Origin: Clostridium puniceum
Lineage (GTDB): Bacteria > Bacillota > Clostridia > Clostridiales > Clostridiaceae
Length of the DNA: 50,489 bases
Assembly: GCF_002006345.1 (NCBI RefSeq)
Contig: NZ_LZZM01000180.1
Span: 1-50,489, forward strand
Direction of reading: 5' to 3'
Below the pieces are notes generated by a model. It ran no database searches, had not been told where the DNA came from, and worked only from the letters and a program-made list of their open reading frames with translations. Positions 23,857 to 33,929 of this stretch are shown piece after piece (the first letter of the stretch is position 1; every line of letters begins with the position of its first letter). Made by a program: the position numbers and the translations under genes.

Positions 23857-26514
23857 ATGGAAGTTATTAATTACAAAAAGGCGAGTACCTATTATCTAGT
23901 TGGGAATTTATTTAATAAAGGCATATCTTTTCTGACAGTACCGATTTTTACAAGAATTCTATCAACTTATGATTATGGTATAGTAACGACGTATACATCT
24001 TGGATAGGCATTTTATCAATGATATTAGGCTTTGCATTACATATGGGAATTAGAGCATCGTTCATAGATAACAAAGAAAAAGTTGATGATTTTATTTCCG
24101 TGACTAGCTTTTTCACAATTGTTAGTTCTGCAAGTATAGGTCTTATTGTTGTTCTTGGAATAATTTTACTTAGAGTTAATATAAGTTTGACACTAATTAT
24201 TTTGTGCTTATTTGAAAGCTTTTCGTCTGCTATTATTCAGGATTACTCCTATTATTTGATGATGAAATACTGCTATAAATTTAGAACTTTTTTAATGATT
24301 TTACCTAATTTAATTGGTACTATTGCTTCGATTTTAGCAATTTTATTTGTTGTAAAAACAAATCTATACATGGGTAAAATTATACCTAATTCTATTATTA
24401 ACATTATTTTTTGTATTTCACTTTTAATCCTTATTTTTAGGAAAAGTCACATGTTGACTAATTGGAATTATCTTAAATATGGCTTGACTATTTCGGTACC
24501 ATTAATTATTCATGGAATCTCACTTAACATTTTATCCCAATCAGATAGAATAATGATTACTTGGCTTGCAGATGCTTCTCAAACAGGTATTTATAGTATT
24601 GTGTACAATTTTGGAATGATAGCAACAGTTATCACTACATCATTGGAAGGAGGATGGATACCTTGGTTTACGGAAAAATTAAAAGTTAGGGATATAAAAT
24701 CAATAAATAATTTGGTTATAGACTATGTAAATTTAATGACATATGCAATGGTTTTTCTGCTCCTAGTTGGACCTGAAATTTTGAAAATACTTGCTTCAAA
24801 AACATATTGGGAGGGTATTAGTATTATACCTCCTGTAATTTTAGCAAACTATTTAATTTTTATGTATACGCTGTATGTTAATGTTGAACATTTTTATAAA
24901 AGGACGATTTATATAACAGTCAATACGTTAATATCAGCTGCTACAAATTTAATGTTCAATTACATTTTTATACCCCAATATGGATATGTAGCAGCAGCAT
25001 ATACAACGTTAGCTTCTTACTTGCTTTCTTTTATACTGCATGCAAAATATGCTAAAAAACTTGAAGCAGATTTATATCCTTTGAAAACTTTTATTCGACC
25101 AGTAGCTCATATTTTAGTAGTTACCATATTGTTCTATGCATTAATTAATATGCCAGTTATCAGATGGATTCTAATGATCATTTATTTGATAGCTATGCTA
25201 ATTAGAGAACATACTAGAATATTAGAGCTGTTTCCTGAATTAGGAAATAAGTTGCATATAAAACATAAGTTCTTAAGTTCAAGTAATTGGAGGATTCATG
25301 AAATGGATAGTGAAGTAAAGAAAAAAGATAAACAGAATGTTTTTATTATTGGTTCTAAGGGTATTCCGGCTAAATATGGTGGTTTTGAATCATTTGTTGA
25401 GAAATTAACTTTTTATAAAAAATCACAAGATATACAGTACTATGTATATTGTGTTATCTATGGTAAGAAGGAATTTAAGGAAATTGAAAAAACTTATACT
25501 CATAATGGGGCTAAGTGTTTCAATATAAAAGCTTTAAATATAGGTCCAGCTAAAGCTGTATTTTATGATTTGGACGCATTAAAAGGTTGTATTAGTTATA
25601 TAAAGGAAAATAATATACAAAATCCTATTATTTATATTCTAGCTTGTCGTATTGGTCCTTTTATTGGTCATTATAAAAATGTAATTAAAAAATTAGGAGG
25701 ATATCTCTATGTAAATCCTGATGGGCATGAATGGAAGCGTGCTAAGTGGAGCGCTATTGTACGTAAATACTGGAAGCTTTCAGAAAAATTGATGGTGAAA
25801 CATGCGGATCTTCTCATTTGTGATAGTAAAAATATTGAGAAATACGTCCAAGAAGATTATAAAAAATACAAACCCAACACCACATTCATTGCCTATGGCG
25901 CTGAAACAAGTAAGTCAAATTTGACCGATGATGATCCGCAAGTGATTGGTTGGTATGATAAAAAAGGTGTCCGCCCAAAAGAGTACTATTTAGTGGTGGG
26001 TCGCTTTGTACCTGAAAACAACTTTGAAATCATGATCAGAGAATTTATGAAGTCAAAGACAAAGAAAGATTTTGTGCTTGTCACTGATTATGAAGGGATT
26101 TCTTTTTATGATAAACTGAAAGTCAAAACGGGTTTTGATAAGGATTCGAGAATAAAATTTGTTGGTACAGTTTATGATCAAGAGTTGCTTAAGAAGATTC
26201 GAGAAAATGCTTATGGATATTTTCATGGACATGAAGTTGGGGGGACTAATCCGAGTCTTTTAGAAGCTCTTGGAAGCACTGATTTTAATCTTTTATTGGA
26301 TGTTGGTTTTAATCGTGAGGTTGGTGAAGATGGAGCCCTTTATTGGACGAAAGAGGATGGAAGTCTAGCAAATTTGATTTATGAGGGAGATAAGATGATG
26401 GAGGAAAAAATTGCAGATTTGAGTAATAGAGCAAAGAAGCGAATTAATGATTACTATAGCTGGGATTATATTGTTAGCAGATATGAAGAGGTATTTAAAA
26501 AAATGAATGGTTAA
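23857..26514 (+). CDS. Wzx-type flippase fused to a DUF1972 family rhamnosyltransferase
   Basis: An 885-residue protein with two complete parts. Residues 1 to about 455 are a polysaccharide flippase (12-14 membrane helices, MATE/Wzx type) that moves lipid-linked repeat units across the membrane. Residues about 483-885 form a glycosyltransferase beginning KKDKQNVFIIGSKGIPAKYGGFESFVEKL, the DUF1972 N-terminus of GT4 rhamnosyltransferases, with DLLICDSKNIEKYV, YLVVGRFVPENNFE and HEVGGTNPSLLEALG. An intact GGAGG (25289-25293) lies 9 nt before an in-frame ATG at 25303, as if two genes were joined by loss of a stop codon. The GT part may also be made alone. The start follows GAAGGGGG. The stretch 25861-26040 is visibly GC-richer (71 of 180 bases by hand count) than the flippase part. 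The 270-nt gap after it holds no gene. Confidence 0.88.
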   Translation: MEVINYKKASTYYLVGNLFNKGISFLTVPIFTRILSTYDYGIVTTYTSWIGILSMILGFALHMGIRASFIDNKEKVDDFISVTSFFTIVSSASIGLIVVLGIILLRVNISLTLIILCLFESFSSAIIQDYSYYLMMKYCYKFRTFLMILPNLIGTIASILAILFVVKTNLYMGKIIPNSIINIIFCISLLILIFRKSHMLTNWNYLKYGLTISVPLIIHGISLNILSQSDRIMITWLADASQTGIYSIVYNFGMIATVITTSLEGGWIPWFTEKLKVRDIKSINNLVIDYVNLMTYAMVFLLLVGPEILKILASKTYWEGISIIPPVILANYLIFMYTLYVNVEHFYKRTIYITVNTLISAATNLMFNYIFIPQYGYVAAAYTTLASYLLSFILHAKYAKKLEADLYPLKTFIRPVAHILVVTILFYALINMPVIRWILMIIYLIAMLIREHTRILELFPELGNKLHIKHKFLSSSNWRIHEMDSEVKKKDKQNVFIIGSKGIPAKYGGFESFVEKLTFYKKSQDIQYYVYCVIYGKKEFKEIEKTYTHNGAKCFNIKALNIGPAKAVFYDLDALKGCISYIKENNIQNPIIYILACRIGPFIGHYKNVIKKLGGYLYVNPDGHEWKRAKWSAIVRKYWKLSEKLMVKHADLLICDSKNIEKYVQEDYKKYKPNTTFIAYGAETSKSNLTDDDPQVIGWYDKKGVRPKEYYLVVGRFVPENNFEIMIREFMKSKTKKDFVLVTDYEGISFYDKLKVKTGFDKDSRIKFVGTVYDQELLKKIRENAYGYFHGHEVGGTNPSLLEALGSTDFNLLLDVGFNREVGEDGALYWTKEDGSLANLIYEGDKMMEEKIADLSNRAKKRINDYYSWDYIVSRYEEVFKKMNG

Positions 26515-26784
26515 GTATGTATTGCATAAATTATATGTCATATAGAAGTGCTGTATATAAGCAGTTGTATTTATAAAAAATTGTGAAGCTGAAACGGGAA
26601 GAGATAATTAGTAAATTGATAGTGAGATTGTTAAATTTGTTTAACGAAAGATTCATTATTTCATGTGTGCTTGAAGTCATAGTTATGTTAAATTTATCGT
26701 TTTTAGTTGTAATAATGATAAAAAGAATGCCTATTATAAAATAATTATTCTATAAGTGAAATGTGGTAGAAAGGTTGGTCTGTA

Positions 26785-27786
26785 ATGAATGGAAGTTTGA
26801 TTTCAATTATAATACCAGTTTATAATGTAGAACAATATTTATCAGTATGTATAGAGAGTGTTACTAACCAAACCTATAAAAATATTGAGATAATTTTAAT
26901 AGATGATGGTTCGCTAGATGAAGGTGGGAAACTTTGTGATGAATATTCTAAAGAAGATCCTAGGATTAAAGTGATTCATAAAACTAATGGTGGTTTGTCA
27001 TCAGCTAGAAATGCGGGAATTGATGTTGCTAAAGGAGAATATTTGGTATTCGTAGATAGCGATGATTTAGTAGCATCTGGTTATATTGAAACATTGTTTA
27101 ATTTAGTTAATAAATATGGATGCGAGTGCGCTTTTTGTGGTTATAAAAGATTCCGAAATGAAAATGATTTAAAATTTGACTCGAATTGTACGGATTCGGA
27201 AGAATTTGTTATAAATAATTCTGTAGCCCTAGAAAATATTTTGTATCAGAAATCTCAAAACATATTTTCAGTTGCTGCATGGAATAAAATTTATAAATCA
27301 AGTTTATTTGAAAAAATTAGGTATCCAGAAGGCAAACTAAATGAAGATGTAGCAATTATATGTAGACTTATGCATGCATGTCATGAAATTGCATATACAT
27401 CTGAAGTTAAATACTTTTATCGAATTACAGATAATAGTATTACACAGCAGGGATTTAATCATCGTAGAATGGATATAATTACTTTCTGTGAAAATAATAT
27501 TATTTTTGTGAAAAAATATTTTTCATTAATTGAAAATGCTGCAATAAATATGTTGTTTAGAAGAAGTGTTGAATTGTATTTTATGCTTCAAAAAAGTGGT
27601 GACGCCATAGAGTACAAAAAAGAGGAGTCAGTTTTGTGGCATAATATCTTAAAATATCGAAAAGAAGTTCTATTTGATAAAAAAGCTCCTGTGTTTAACA
27701 AAGTTGCAACTATTTGCTCTTTGACAGGAAGACGAAGTTTAAATTTGGCATACAACTATTTTAAAAAACATTTTAAAAAAGTATAA
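26785..27786 (+). CDS. Family 2 glycosyltransferase
   Basis: A 333-residue GT-A fold enzyme. The N-terminus has ISIIIPVYNVEQYLSVCIESV, the nucleotide-binding IDDGSLDEGGKLCDEY, HKTNGGLSSARNAGID and the metal-binding DxD-type VDSDDLV (about 85-97). It adds a sugar to the growing repeat unit on the cytoplasmic membrane face; donor and acceptor are not readable. The C-terminal third is less conserved and has no membrane helix, though it is basic and could sit on the membrane. It is spaced 51 nt before the WbsX-like gene, in the same operon. Confidence 0.92.
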   Translation: MNGSLISIIIPVYNVEQYLSVCIESVTNQTYKNIEIILIDDGSLDEGGKLCDEYSKEDPRIKVIHKTNGGLSSARNAGIDVAKGEYLVFVDSDDLVASGYIETLFNLVNKYGCECAFCGYKRFRNENDLKFDSNCTDSEEFVINNSVALENILYQKSQNIFSVAAWNKIYKSSLFEKIRYPEGKLNEDVAIICRLMHACHEIAYTSEVKYFYRITDNSITQQGFNHRRMDIITFCENNIIFVKKYFSLIENAAINMLFRRSVELYFMLQKSGDAIEYKKEESVLWHNILKYRKEVLFDKKAPVFNKVATICSLTGRRSLNLAYNYFKKHFKKV

Positions 27787-27837
27787 TCAAAAAAATATAA
27801 TTTTAAATAATTTAATTGGGTAAGAAGGGAGATAGAA

Positions 27838-28974
27838 ATGAAAACAATAGCTTTTTATTTACCTCAATTTCACAATATACCAGAAAATAATGAATGGTGG
27901 AGTGAAGGATTTACTGAATGGACTAACGTAAAGAATGCCAAATCTTTATTTGAAGGGCATAGTCAACCCAGAGTACCGTTAAAGGATAATTATTATAATT
28001 TGCTTGATGATAGTGTAAAAAAGTGGCAAATTGAATTAGCAAAAAAATATGGTATTTATGGATTTTGTTATTATCATTATTGGTTTAATGGAAAAATGCT
28101 TCTTGAAAAGCCAATGGAACAAATGTTAATTAATAAAGAGTTAGACATGCCATTTTGCATTTGTTGGGCAAATGAACCTTGGACAAAGGCATGGGTTGGA
28201 GATGCAAAAAAAGTATTAATTGCTCAATCTTACGGGGAAGAAAAGGAATGGAAAGAACACTTTAATTATTTAATCCCATTTTTAAAAGATGATAGATATA
28301 TAAAAATCGGGAAAAAACCTCTCATTGTAATATATAGGGCTGAGATTGTGGGATGTTTAAACCCAATGCTAGATTATTGGAATGAATTAGCTAAAGAAAA
28401 TGGATTTGACGATGGAGTAAGTTTTGCTTATCAAAATATTGATTTTGATTTAGTAAAAGGCAAAGATGATAGTCGTTTTGAATTTGATATTGAGTTTGAG
28501 CCATTATATGCATATTATGATATGTTCAAGGATCAGCATAAATATTTGAAAGCTATAAGAAGAAGTCTTTCAAATTGGATGGGTAAGCATTTTGGAATTG
28601 ATTTACTTGCTTATGGTGAAAATTTCTTTTTAAAATCTAATCAGGTAAGTTTTGATAAAGCATGGGATGCAATTTTAAAACGTAAACCATTAAGTAACAA
28701 AAGTATGCCGGGAGCATTTGTTGGTTTTGATAATTCGCCTCGACGTGGAAGTGAAGGAAAAATCTATGTAGGAGATACTCCAGAAAAATTCCATAAATAT
28801 TTCTCAAAGCAAATAAAAAGAGCGAGGGAAGTGTATAAAAAAGATTATATATTTATTTATGCATGGAATGAATGGGCAGAAGGTGGATATATAGAGCCAG
28901 ATGAACGTTATGGCTTTGGATATTTAGAAGCTATTAGAGATGCATTGAAAGAAAATAATGAATTTCCTTGGTAA
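27838..28974 (+). CDS. WbsX-like glycosyltransferase / GH99-like protein (copy 1)
   Basis: A 378-residue protein matching the Glyco_tran_WbsX family, which is also described as having a GH99-like fold. Conserved blocks are IAFYLPQFHNIPENNEWW, GFTEWTNVKNAK, GIYGFCYYHYWFNGKMLLEKP, CWANEPWT, GSEGKIYVGDTPEKF and the C-terminal IYAWNEWAEGGYIEPD. Members occur in O-antigen and capsule clusters; transferase or hydrolase function is not settled. A clear paralog lies in locus 2 (47533-48606). GGGAG precedes the ATG. It lies between a GT2 and a Wzy gene. Confidence 0.85.
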   Translation: MKTIAFYLPQFHNIPENNEWWSEGFTEWTNVKNAKSLFEGHSQPRVPLKDNYYNLLDDSVKKWQIELAKKYGIYGFCYYHYWFNGKMLLEKPMEQMLINKELDMPFCICWANEPWTKAWVGDAKKVLIAQSYGEEKEWKEHFNYLIPFLKDDRYIKIGKKPLIVIYRAEIVGCLNPMLDYWNELAKENGFDDGVSFAYQNIDFDLVKGKDDSRFEFDIEFEPLYAYYDMFKDQHKYLKAIRRSLSNWMGKHFGIDLLAYGENFFLKSNQVSFDKAWDAILKRKPLSNKSMPGAFVGFDNSPRRGSEGKIYVGDTPEKFHKYFSKQIKRAREVYKKDYIFIYAWNEWAEGGYIEPDERYGFGYLEAIRDALKENNEFPW

Positions 28975-29004
28975 TCTATAGAACAAATATGAGGATGATT
29001 GAGT

Positions 29005-30333
29005 ATGAAATTTAAAATTAATTTAAAAAGTGTTTTTGGAAGTTTCATTTTTCTGTATCCACTAACTCCTTGGTATTTAAATATAGGTCCTTTAAATTAT
29101 GTAAATATAGTTTCAATATGTTTTATCATAATGTGGATAAGTTGTTATAATAAAAATTTTAGTCCACTTATGCATACCAATGTCTTCTTTTGGATTTATT
29201 TGTTAGTATATTCTTTACAAGCATTATTTGATACTACTCTTGTGAAAGCTTTTGCATATATAAGTGCTCAATTAGTAGTATGTATAATTGTAGCCTCTGA
29301 GATAAAGACTAAAAAATTATTTCAATATACCTTAGATACTCTTATTGCTGCGGGAGGAATACTTTCTATTTTAGGTATCATCGAAGGCATTACAAAAGTT
29401 AATATTTTTCAAATGATTTCTAATGGTAATGCAGAATTTTATAATGAAATAAGGCTAGGAATTTTGAGAATTGCCACTTCATTTTCGCATCCAATTGTTT
29501 ATTGCAATTATTTATGTTTTTTATCCGCTATAATCGCATATAGACTTAATAATGTGATTTCAGATAAAAGAAGAAAAATATTACGATTAATTTATGTGGC
29601 CGTAATTATTAATGCAATATTAACTTTATCAAGATCAACATTGCTTATTTTAGCTATTGAACAGATTATTATTGCATACAAATTGGGAATTGTTAAACTA
29701 TGGAAAAAGGTTTTTAGTATTGGAATAACATTGTTACTAATTGTATTTGTACTTAACTTGTGTGAAAGCTCAATTTTGAATAAGCTGCAAAATATACTTT
29801 ATATGTTTTTATCAATTTTAAATGAAAAGTATTCATCGTTATATAGTGTGGATTTTGGTATGAATACAAATGCGGTAGGAAATCGTTTGGATTTATACAA
29901 TTGGGTAATATCAACTCTTAAAGGCCATGAATTATTTGGTATGGGAACTTCTGCTAAATTTTCCTATTTAGTATATGGATTTGAATCAACTTTGAATTAT
30001 AGCTATACATGGATTAAAACATCCATAGAGAATGAGTATCTCTATAATTATTTTATACATGGTATCTTTGGATTAGCGGTACTAGTGTTATCATATGTGG
30101 GAAATTTATATTATTTATTAAAAAGAAATATTTTTCAAAAGAAATCTAAGATAAGAAAATTTGATGAGAAACAATTAAATTTTAATTTTATTGCGCTTGT
30201 AGTGTTGGTTGGATATTATGTATCATTATTTTCTGTTTCACAATCAGATACAGTCAGAATATATAATATATTTGTATGCTTGATTTTTGCATATAATTAT
30301 ATACAAAGAACAGAATTTAGAAAAACTTTGTAA
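29005..30333 (+). CDS. O-antigen/EPS polymerase (Wzy-like), locus 1
   Basis: A 442-residue protein with about 12 hydrophobic helices and a large external loop (about 260-340, containing NAVGNRLDLYNWVISTLKGHELFGMGTSAKFSY), the layout of Wzy polymerases and O-antigen ligases. It would join lipid-linked repeats on the outer face of the membrane after the flippase. Wzy proteins are recognised by topology and cluster position more than by sequence. TTG 28999 lies only 4 nt after GAGG; ATG 29005 (10 nt) is preferred. Confidence 0.8.
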   Translation: MKFKINLKSVFGSFIFLYPLTPWYLNIGPLNYVNIVSICFIIMWISCYNKNFSPLMHTNVFFWIYLLVYSLQALFDTTLVKAFAYISAQLVVCIIVASEIKTKKLFQYTLDTLIAAGGILSILGIIEGITKVNIFQMISNGNAEFYNEIRLGILRIATSFSHPIVYCNYLCFLSAIIAYRLNNVISDKRRKILRLIYVAVIINAILTLSRSTLLILAIEQIIIAYKLGIVKLWKKVFSIGITLLLIVFVLNLCESSILNKLQNILYMFLSILNEKYSSLYSVDFGMNTNAVGNRLDLYNWVISTLKGHELFGMGTSAKFSYLVYGFESTLNYSYTWIKTSIENEYLYNYFIHGIFGLAVLVLSYVGNLYYLLKRNIFQKKSKIRKFDEKQLNFNFIALVVLVGYYVSLFSVSQSDTVRIYNIFVCLIFAYNYIQRTEFRKTL

Positions 30334-30408
30334 CTATTTATATATAAAGAATAAATTGAAAAGTAGTGTGATAAATTTTATATTAATGTAGAGAAGGGTG
30401 GATAAAAC

Positions 30409-31614
30409 ATGAAAAATGAAAGCAACATTATAAATATAGGGCTATATGATATGGATTTTTTTGATTTGAACTTGGGTGTAAATGCATTAGGAATTTGCCA
30501 TATTTTAATGCTTGAAAAAATAAGTCAACAAATGAATATTAATATTAAGTACACGATTTTCACTGTTGAAAATGAACAAAAAGTTGTAGACTTGTTTGAA
30601 TCATTAGTTAGTAAAAAACTTTATGTTAGGACAGTACACCCGATAAGTATAAGACATGTGGGTATATTATTTAATTTTTACAATGAGGTTAAAAAGTGCG
30701 ATTTAGTTATAGATGCAACAGGAGGAGATAGTTTCTCAGATATATACGGTAATACAAGATTTATTAGAGGTACAATTTGCAAGATTATTACGTCTAATCG
30801 TAGCCAATTGTTATTAGCACCACAAACCATAGGACCGTTCACTTATAAATTTAATGAGCGTTTTGCCGCTTATGCTATGAAGAGAGCAAAAAAAATATAT
30901 GTAAGAGATGAACTAACTTATGAATATGTTCATAAGATTGCTCCAAAATGTATATGTGAATTGGCAAGTGATGTTGCTATGGGATTACCTTTTGATAAAT
31001 CAAAATATGATACTGCAAAAGTAGAAGGTTACATAAATGTAGGGATTAACGTATCAGGATTATTATGGAATGGCGGATATACAGGGAGTAACCAATTCGA
31101 TTTAACATTGGATTATCAAAAGTTTATGAAGACAATTTTAAAACAATTGTTAAAAGCTAATAAGTATAAAATTCATTTGATAGCACATGTTATCGAAGAA
31201 GGAGCTTACGAAGACGATTATAAAGTATGCAAAGATTTAGCAAATCAGTATACAGATATTATTTTGGCACCTAAATTTACAAACCCGATTGATGCTAAGA
31301 ATTATATTTGCCATATGGATGTCTTCGCAGGTGCCAGAATGCACTCCACTATAGGTGCTTTTTCAAGTGGGGTTGCAACAATACCAATTGCTTATAGCAG
31401 AAAATTTGCAGGAGTATTTGGAAGCTTAGGATATAATGTAGGTATTGATTGTAAAAAAATGAATACAGATGAAGCAATTCTAGAATTTTTAAGATTAGTT
31501 GAAGAGTATTTGAAAATTCAATCTAATGTGATTGTATCACTAAAAATAGCAAAAGAAAGAATAGAAAATTATGAAATAGGTTTGAAAAAACTTATTTCTA
31601 AACTTGCGTTATAA
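30409..31614 (+). CDS. Polysaccharide pyruvyl transferase family protein
   Basis: A 401-residue protein of the CsaB/WcaK-like pyruvyl transferase family, which attaches a pyruvate ketal from phosphoenolpyruvate to a sugar. Visible blocks are LVIDATGGDSFSDIYG, LLAPQTIGPF, AKKIYVRDELTYEYV and the C-terminal FAGARMHSTIGAFSSGVATIPIAYSRKF with its conserved Arg-Met-His. It precedes the FrhB-like gene by 75 nt; these two families are often neighbours in EPS clusters, which suggests a shared modification step. Confidence 0.88.
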   Translation: MKNESNIINIGLYDMDFFDLNLGVNALGICHILMLEKISQQMNINIKYTIFTVENEQKVVDLFESLVSKKLYVRTVHPISIRHVGILFNFYNEVKKCDLVIDATGGDSFSDIYGNTRFIRGTICKIITSNRSQLLLAPQTIGPFTYKFNERFAAYAMKRAKKIYVRDELTYEYVHKIAPKCICELASDVAMGLPFDKSKYDTAKVEGYINVGINVSGLLWNGGYTGSNQFDLTLDYQKFMKTILKQLLKANKYKIHLIAHVIEEGAYEDDYKVCKDLANQYTDIILAPKFTNPIDAKNYICHMDVFAGARMHSTIGAFSSGVATIPIAYSRKFAGVFGSLGYNVGIDCKKMNTDEAILEFLRLVEEYLKIQSNVIVSLKIAKERIENYEIGLKKLISKLAL

Positions 31615-31689
31615 ATTTAAATATATTACAGTACGTACAAAATATAATGGTACTTACTATATAAATTATAGATAATGAAAGGAAACATT

Positions 31690-32877
31690 ATGGTTAAAAA
31701 TCAAGTAAAAATGTATGAACATTATTGTACTGGTTGTGGCCTATGTCATTCAAGTAATGGGGTAAAACTAAAAGCTAATGAAAAAGGTTTTTTTGTGCCA
31801 AAATTAAATTCAAACATTATTTCTAATTTTTGTCAAAAAGTATGCCCGGCAAACGGTATTAGCACAAATGAGGAAAGGAGTAATATTTGGGGAAACTATG
31901 TTCATACGTATTCAGGATATTCTAATGATGAAACATTAAGATATAAATCCTCGAGTGGTGGTGCTTTATCAGAAATTGCAAGTTATTTATTAGAAACAAA
32001 AAAAGTTGATGGTGTTATTCATATTTTTGTAACTGATAAAGATCCAATTTCAACCAAAACATTTTGTAGTATTACTAGGTCTGAAATTATTGAACGTTGT
32101 GGATCACGATATATTACCTCATCCCCATTATATGATATATATTCAAAAGTTGAAAAGGGAAAAAAGTATGCTTTTATTGGAAGACCTTGTGATATTGTTG
32201 CACTAAAAAATTATATGCATGAGTTTAAAACTTTTGAAAATGAGATTATCTACACTTTATCATTTTTCTGTGCTGGTACACCAAGTAGGGCTGCTAATGT
32301 TAATTTGATTAAAGATATGGGGTGCTCTGTTCAAAATTGTATGAGTTTTAAATACAGGGGAGATGGTTGGCCGGGGTATGCTACTGCTGTTGATAAGGAA
32401 GGGAACAAATATAAGGCTGAATACAATATCGCATGGGGAAAATATCTAGGAAGAGATATTATGCCGATTTGCAGATTATGTACGGACGGAATTGGAAAAG
32501 TGGCTGATATTACTTGTGCTGATTTATGGTATTTAAATTCGGAAGGAAAGCCAGATTTTTCTGAACATAATGGAAGAAATGTTATTTTTACTAGAACAAG
32601 TAAAGGAGATAGTCTATTGCAGGAAATTGCGTCTTCAAATCGGATGACATTAGATTATTATGATGAAAAAATGAAGGATTTTTATTTAATTCAAACACAT
32701 CAGTTTGATAGAACTATAACGCTTTATAGTCAGATATTAGCGATGAAATTGCTTGGAAGAAAATATCCCAATTATAATGTTAGAACACTTAAAAATTTTT
32801 CTGAACTTGCAACGTTGAAAAGAAAATGTAAAATATTTTTTGGAACCATTAAAAGAATAGTTCAAAGGAAAATATAA
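31690..32877 (+). CDS. FrhB-like (coenzyme F420 hydrogenase/dehydrogenase beta subunit family) iron-sulfur protein
   Basis: A 395-residue protein with an N-terminal ferredoxin-like cluster site (HYCTGCGLCHSSNGV, then FCQKVCPANG) and the FrhB N- and C-domains (YKSSSGGALSEIASYLL, AFIGRPCDIVALKNY, CRLCTDGIGKVADITCADLW). The named family acts on F420, a cofactor not expected in Clostridium, so an FAD/Fe-S redox role on a sugar or a ketal intermediate is more plausible here, but the reaction is unknown. ATG 31675 lies before AAAGGAA; ATG 31690 is preferred. Paired with the pyruvyl transferase upstream. Confidence 0.85.
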   Translation: MVKNQVKMYEHYCTGCGLCHSSNGVKLKANEKGFFVPKLNSNIISNFCQKVCPANGISTNEERSNIWGNYVHTYSGYSNDETLRYKSSSGGALSEIASYLLETKKVDGVIHIFVTDKDPISTKTFCSITRSEIIERCGSRYITSSPLYDIYSKVEKGKKYAFIGRPCDIVALKNYMHEFKTFENEIIYTLSFFCAGTPSRAANVNLIKDMGCSVQNCMSFKYRGDGWPGYATAVDKEGNKYKAEYNIAWGKYLGRDIMPICRLCTDGIGKVADITCADLWYLNSEGKPDFSEHNGRNVIFTRTSKGDSLLQEIASSNRMTLDYYDEKMKDFYLIQTHQFDRTITLYSQILAMKLLGRKYPNYNVRTLKNFSELATLKRKCKIFFGTIKRIVQRKI

Positions 32878-33006
32878 AAAGGTAGTAAGGAGTTATAAGT
32901 TAATCACTAAGACACAGGAATGCAGTAAATTAGAAGAATTTAATTTAAATAAAAATATTTCAATTGATGTAACATAGTTTGTGTCATAAATTAAAGGAGT
33001 GAGAAT

Positions 33007-33918
33007 GTGAAAGGAATTGTTTTAGCAGGTGGTTCAGGAACACGCCTATACCCAGTAACAAAAGCAATGTCAAAGCAAATGGTTCCCATATATGATAAAC
33101 CAATGATTTATTATCCAATGTCAGTTTTAATGCTTGCGGGAATAAGAAATATTTTAATTATATCTACTCCAAGAGACATAGTTAATTTTAAAGAGTTGTT
33201 TAAAAATGGACAAGAATTAGGATTAAATATTGAATATGCAATTCAAGAAAAGCCTAATGGGCTTGCAGATGCATTTATTATTGGAGACGAATTTATTGGT
33301 GATGATAACGTAGCAATGGTACTTGGAGATAACATTTTTTATGGCCAAAGCTTTTCAGAACATTTAAGAAAGGCTGCTAGCTTAGAAAGTGGTGCATATA
33401 TATTTGGTTATTATGTTCAAAATCCAAAATCATTTGGTGTAGTTGAGTTTGATGATAATGGTAAAGTTATTTCTTTGGAGGAAAAACCAGAAAAACCTAA
33501 ATCTAAATATGCAGTTCCAGGTCTTTATTTTTATGATAATTCAGTAGTTAAAAGGGTTAAAAAATTAAAACCTTCATTAAGAGGAGAATTAGAAATCACA
33601 GATTTAAACAAATCTTATATGGAAGATGGAACGTTAAAGGTTCAATTATTAGGTAGAGGAATGGCATGGCTTGACACGGGAACTCATGCATCTATGCTTC
33701 AAGCATCTAATTTTGTTGAAACAGTTGAAAATACACAGGGTACTTATATAGCTTGTCTTGAAGAAATTGCTTATAGACAAGGGTGGATAAACGCAAAGAT
33801 GGTTGCTGAACTCGCTAAACCACTAATGAAAACTGGATATGGAAGATATCTAATGGATGTAGTAGAGGAAATTCAAATTGATAAAATAAAATCAGAAATT
33901 GAAGTAATAAAAAAATAA
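33007..33918 (+). CDS. rmlA: Glucose-1-phosphate thymidylyltransferase
   Basis: A 303-residue nucleotidyltransferase making dTDP-glucose from dTTP and glucose-1-phosphate, the first step of dTDP-L-rhamnose synthesis. It begins [37 protein letters not shown], with the GGSGTR signature, then VMVLGDN-like [11 protein letters not shown] and [19 protein letters not shown]. The start is GTG 33007; the ATG two bases upstream is out of frame and stops at once. It opens the rmlA-rmlC-rmlD-rmlB block, 12 nt before rmlC. Confidence 0.96.
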   Translation: MKGIVLAGGSGTRLYPVTKAMSKQMVPIYDKPMIYYPMSVLMLAGIRNILIISTPRDIVNFKELFKNGQELGLNIEYAIQEKPNGLADAFIIGDEFIGDDNVAMVLGDNIFYGQSFSEHLRKAASLESGAYIFGYYVQNPKSFGVVEFDDNGKVISLEEKPEKPKSKYAVPGLYFYDNSVVKRVKKLKPSLRGELEITDLNKSYMEDGTLKVQLLGRGMAWLDTGTHASMLQASNFVETVENTQGTYIACLEEIAYRQGWINAKMVAELAKPLMKTGYGRYLMDVVEEIQIDKIKSEIEVIKK

Positions 33919-33929
33919 GAGGTGCAATA

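Noticed and set aside
26630..26645. Hairpin GTTAAA-TTTG-TTTAAC in the gap after the fusion gene
   Set aside because: Short AT stem without a T run; not a terminator.
32878..32980. Open stretch before rmlA reading KLITKTQECSKLEEFNLNK
   Set aside because: It has no start codon and no family match; a relic is possible but not supported.
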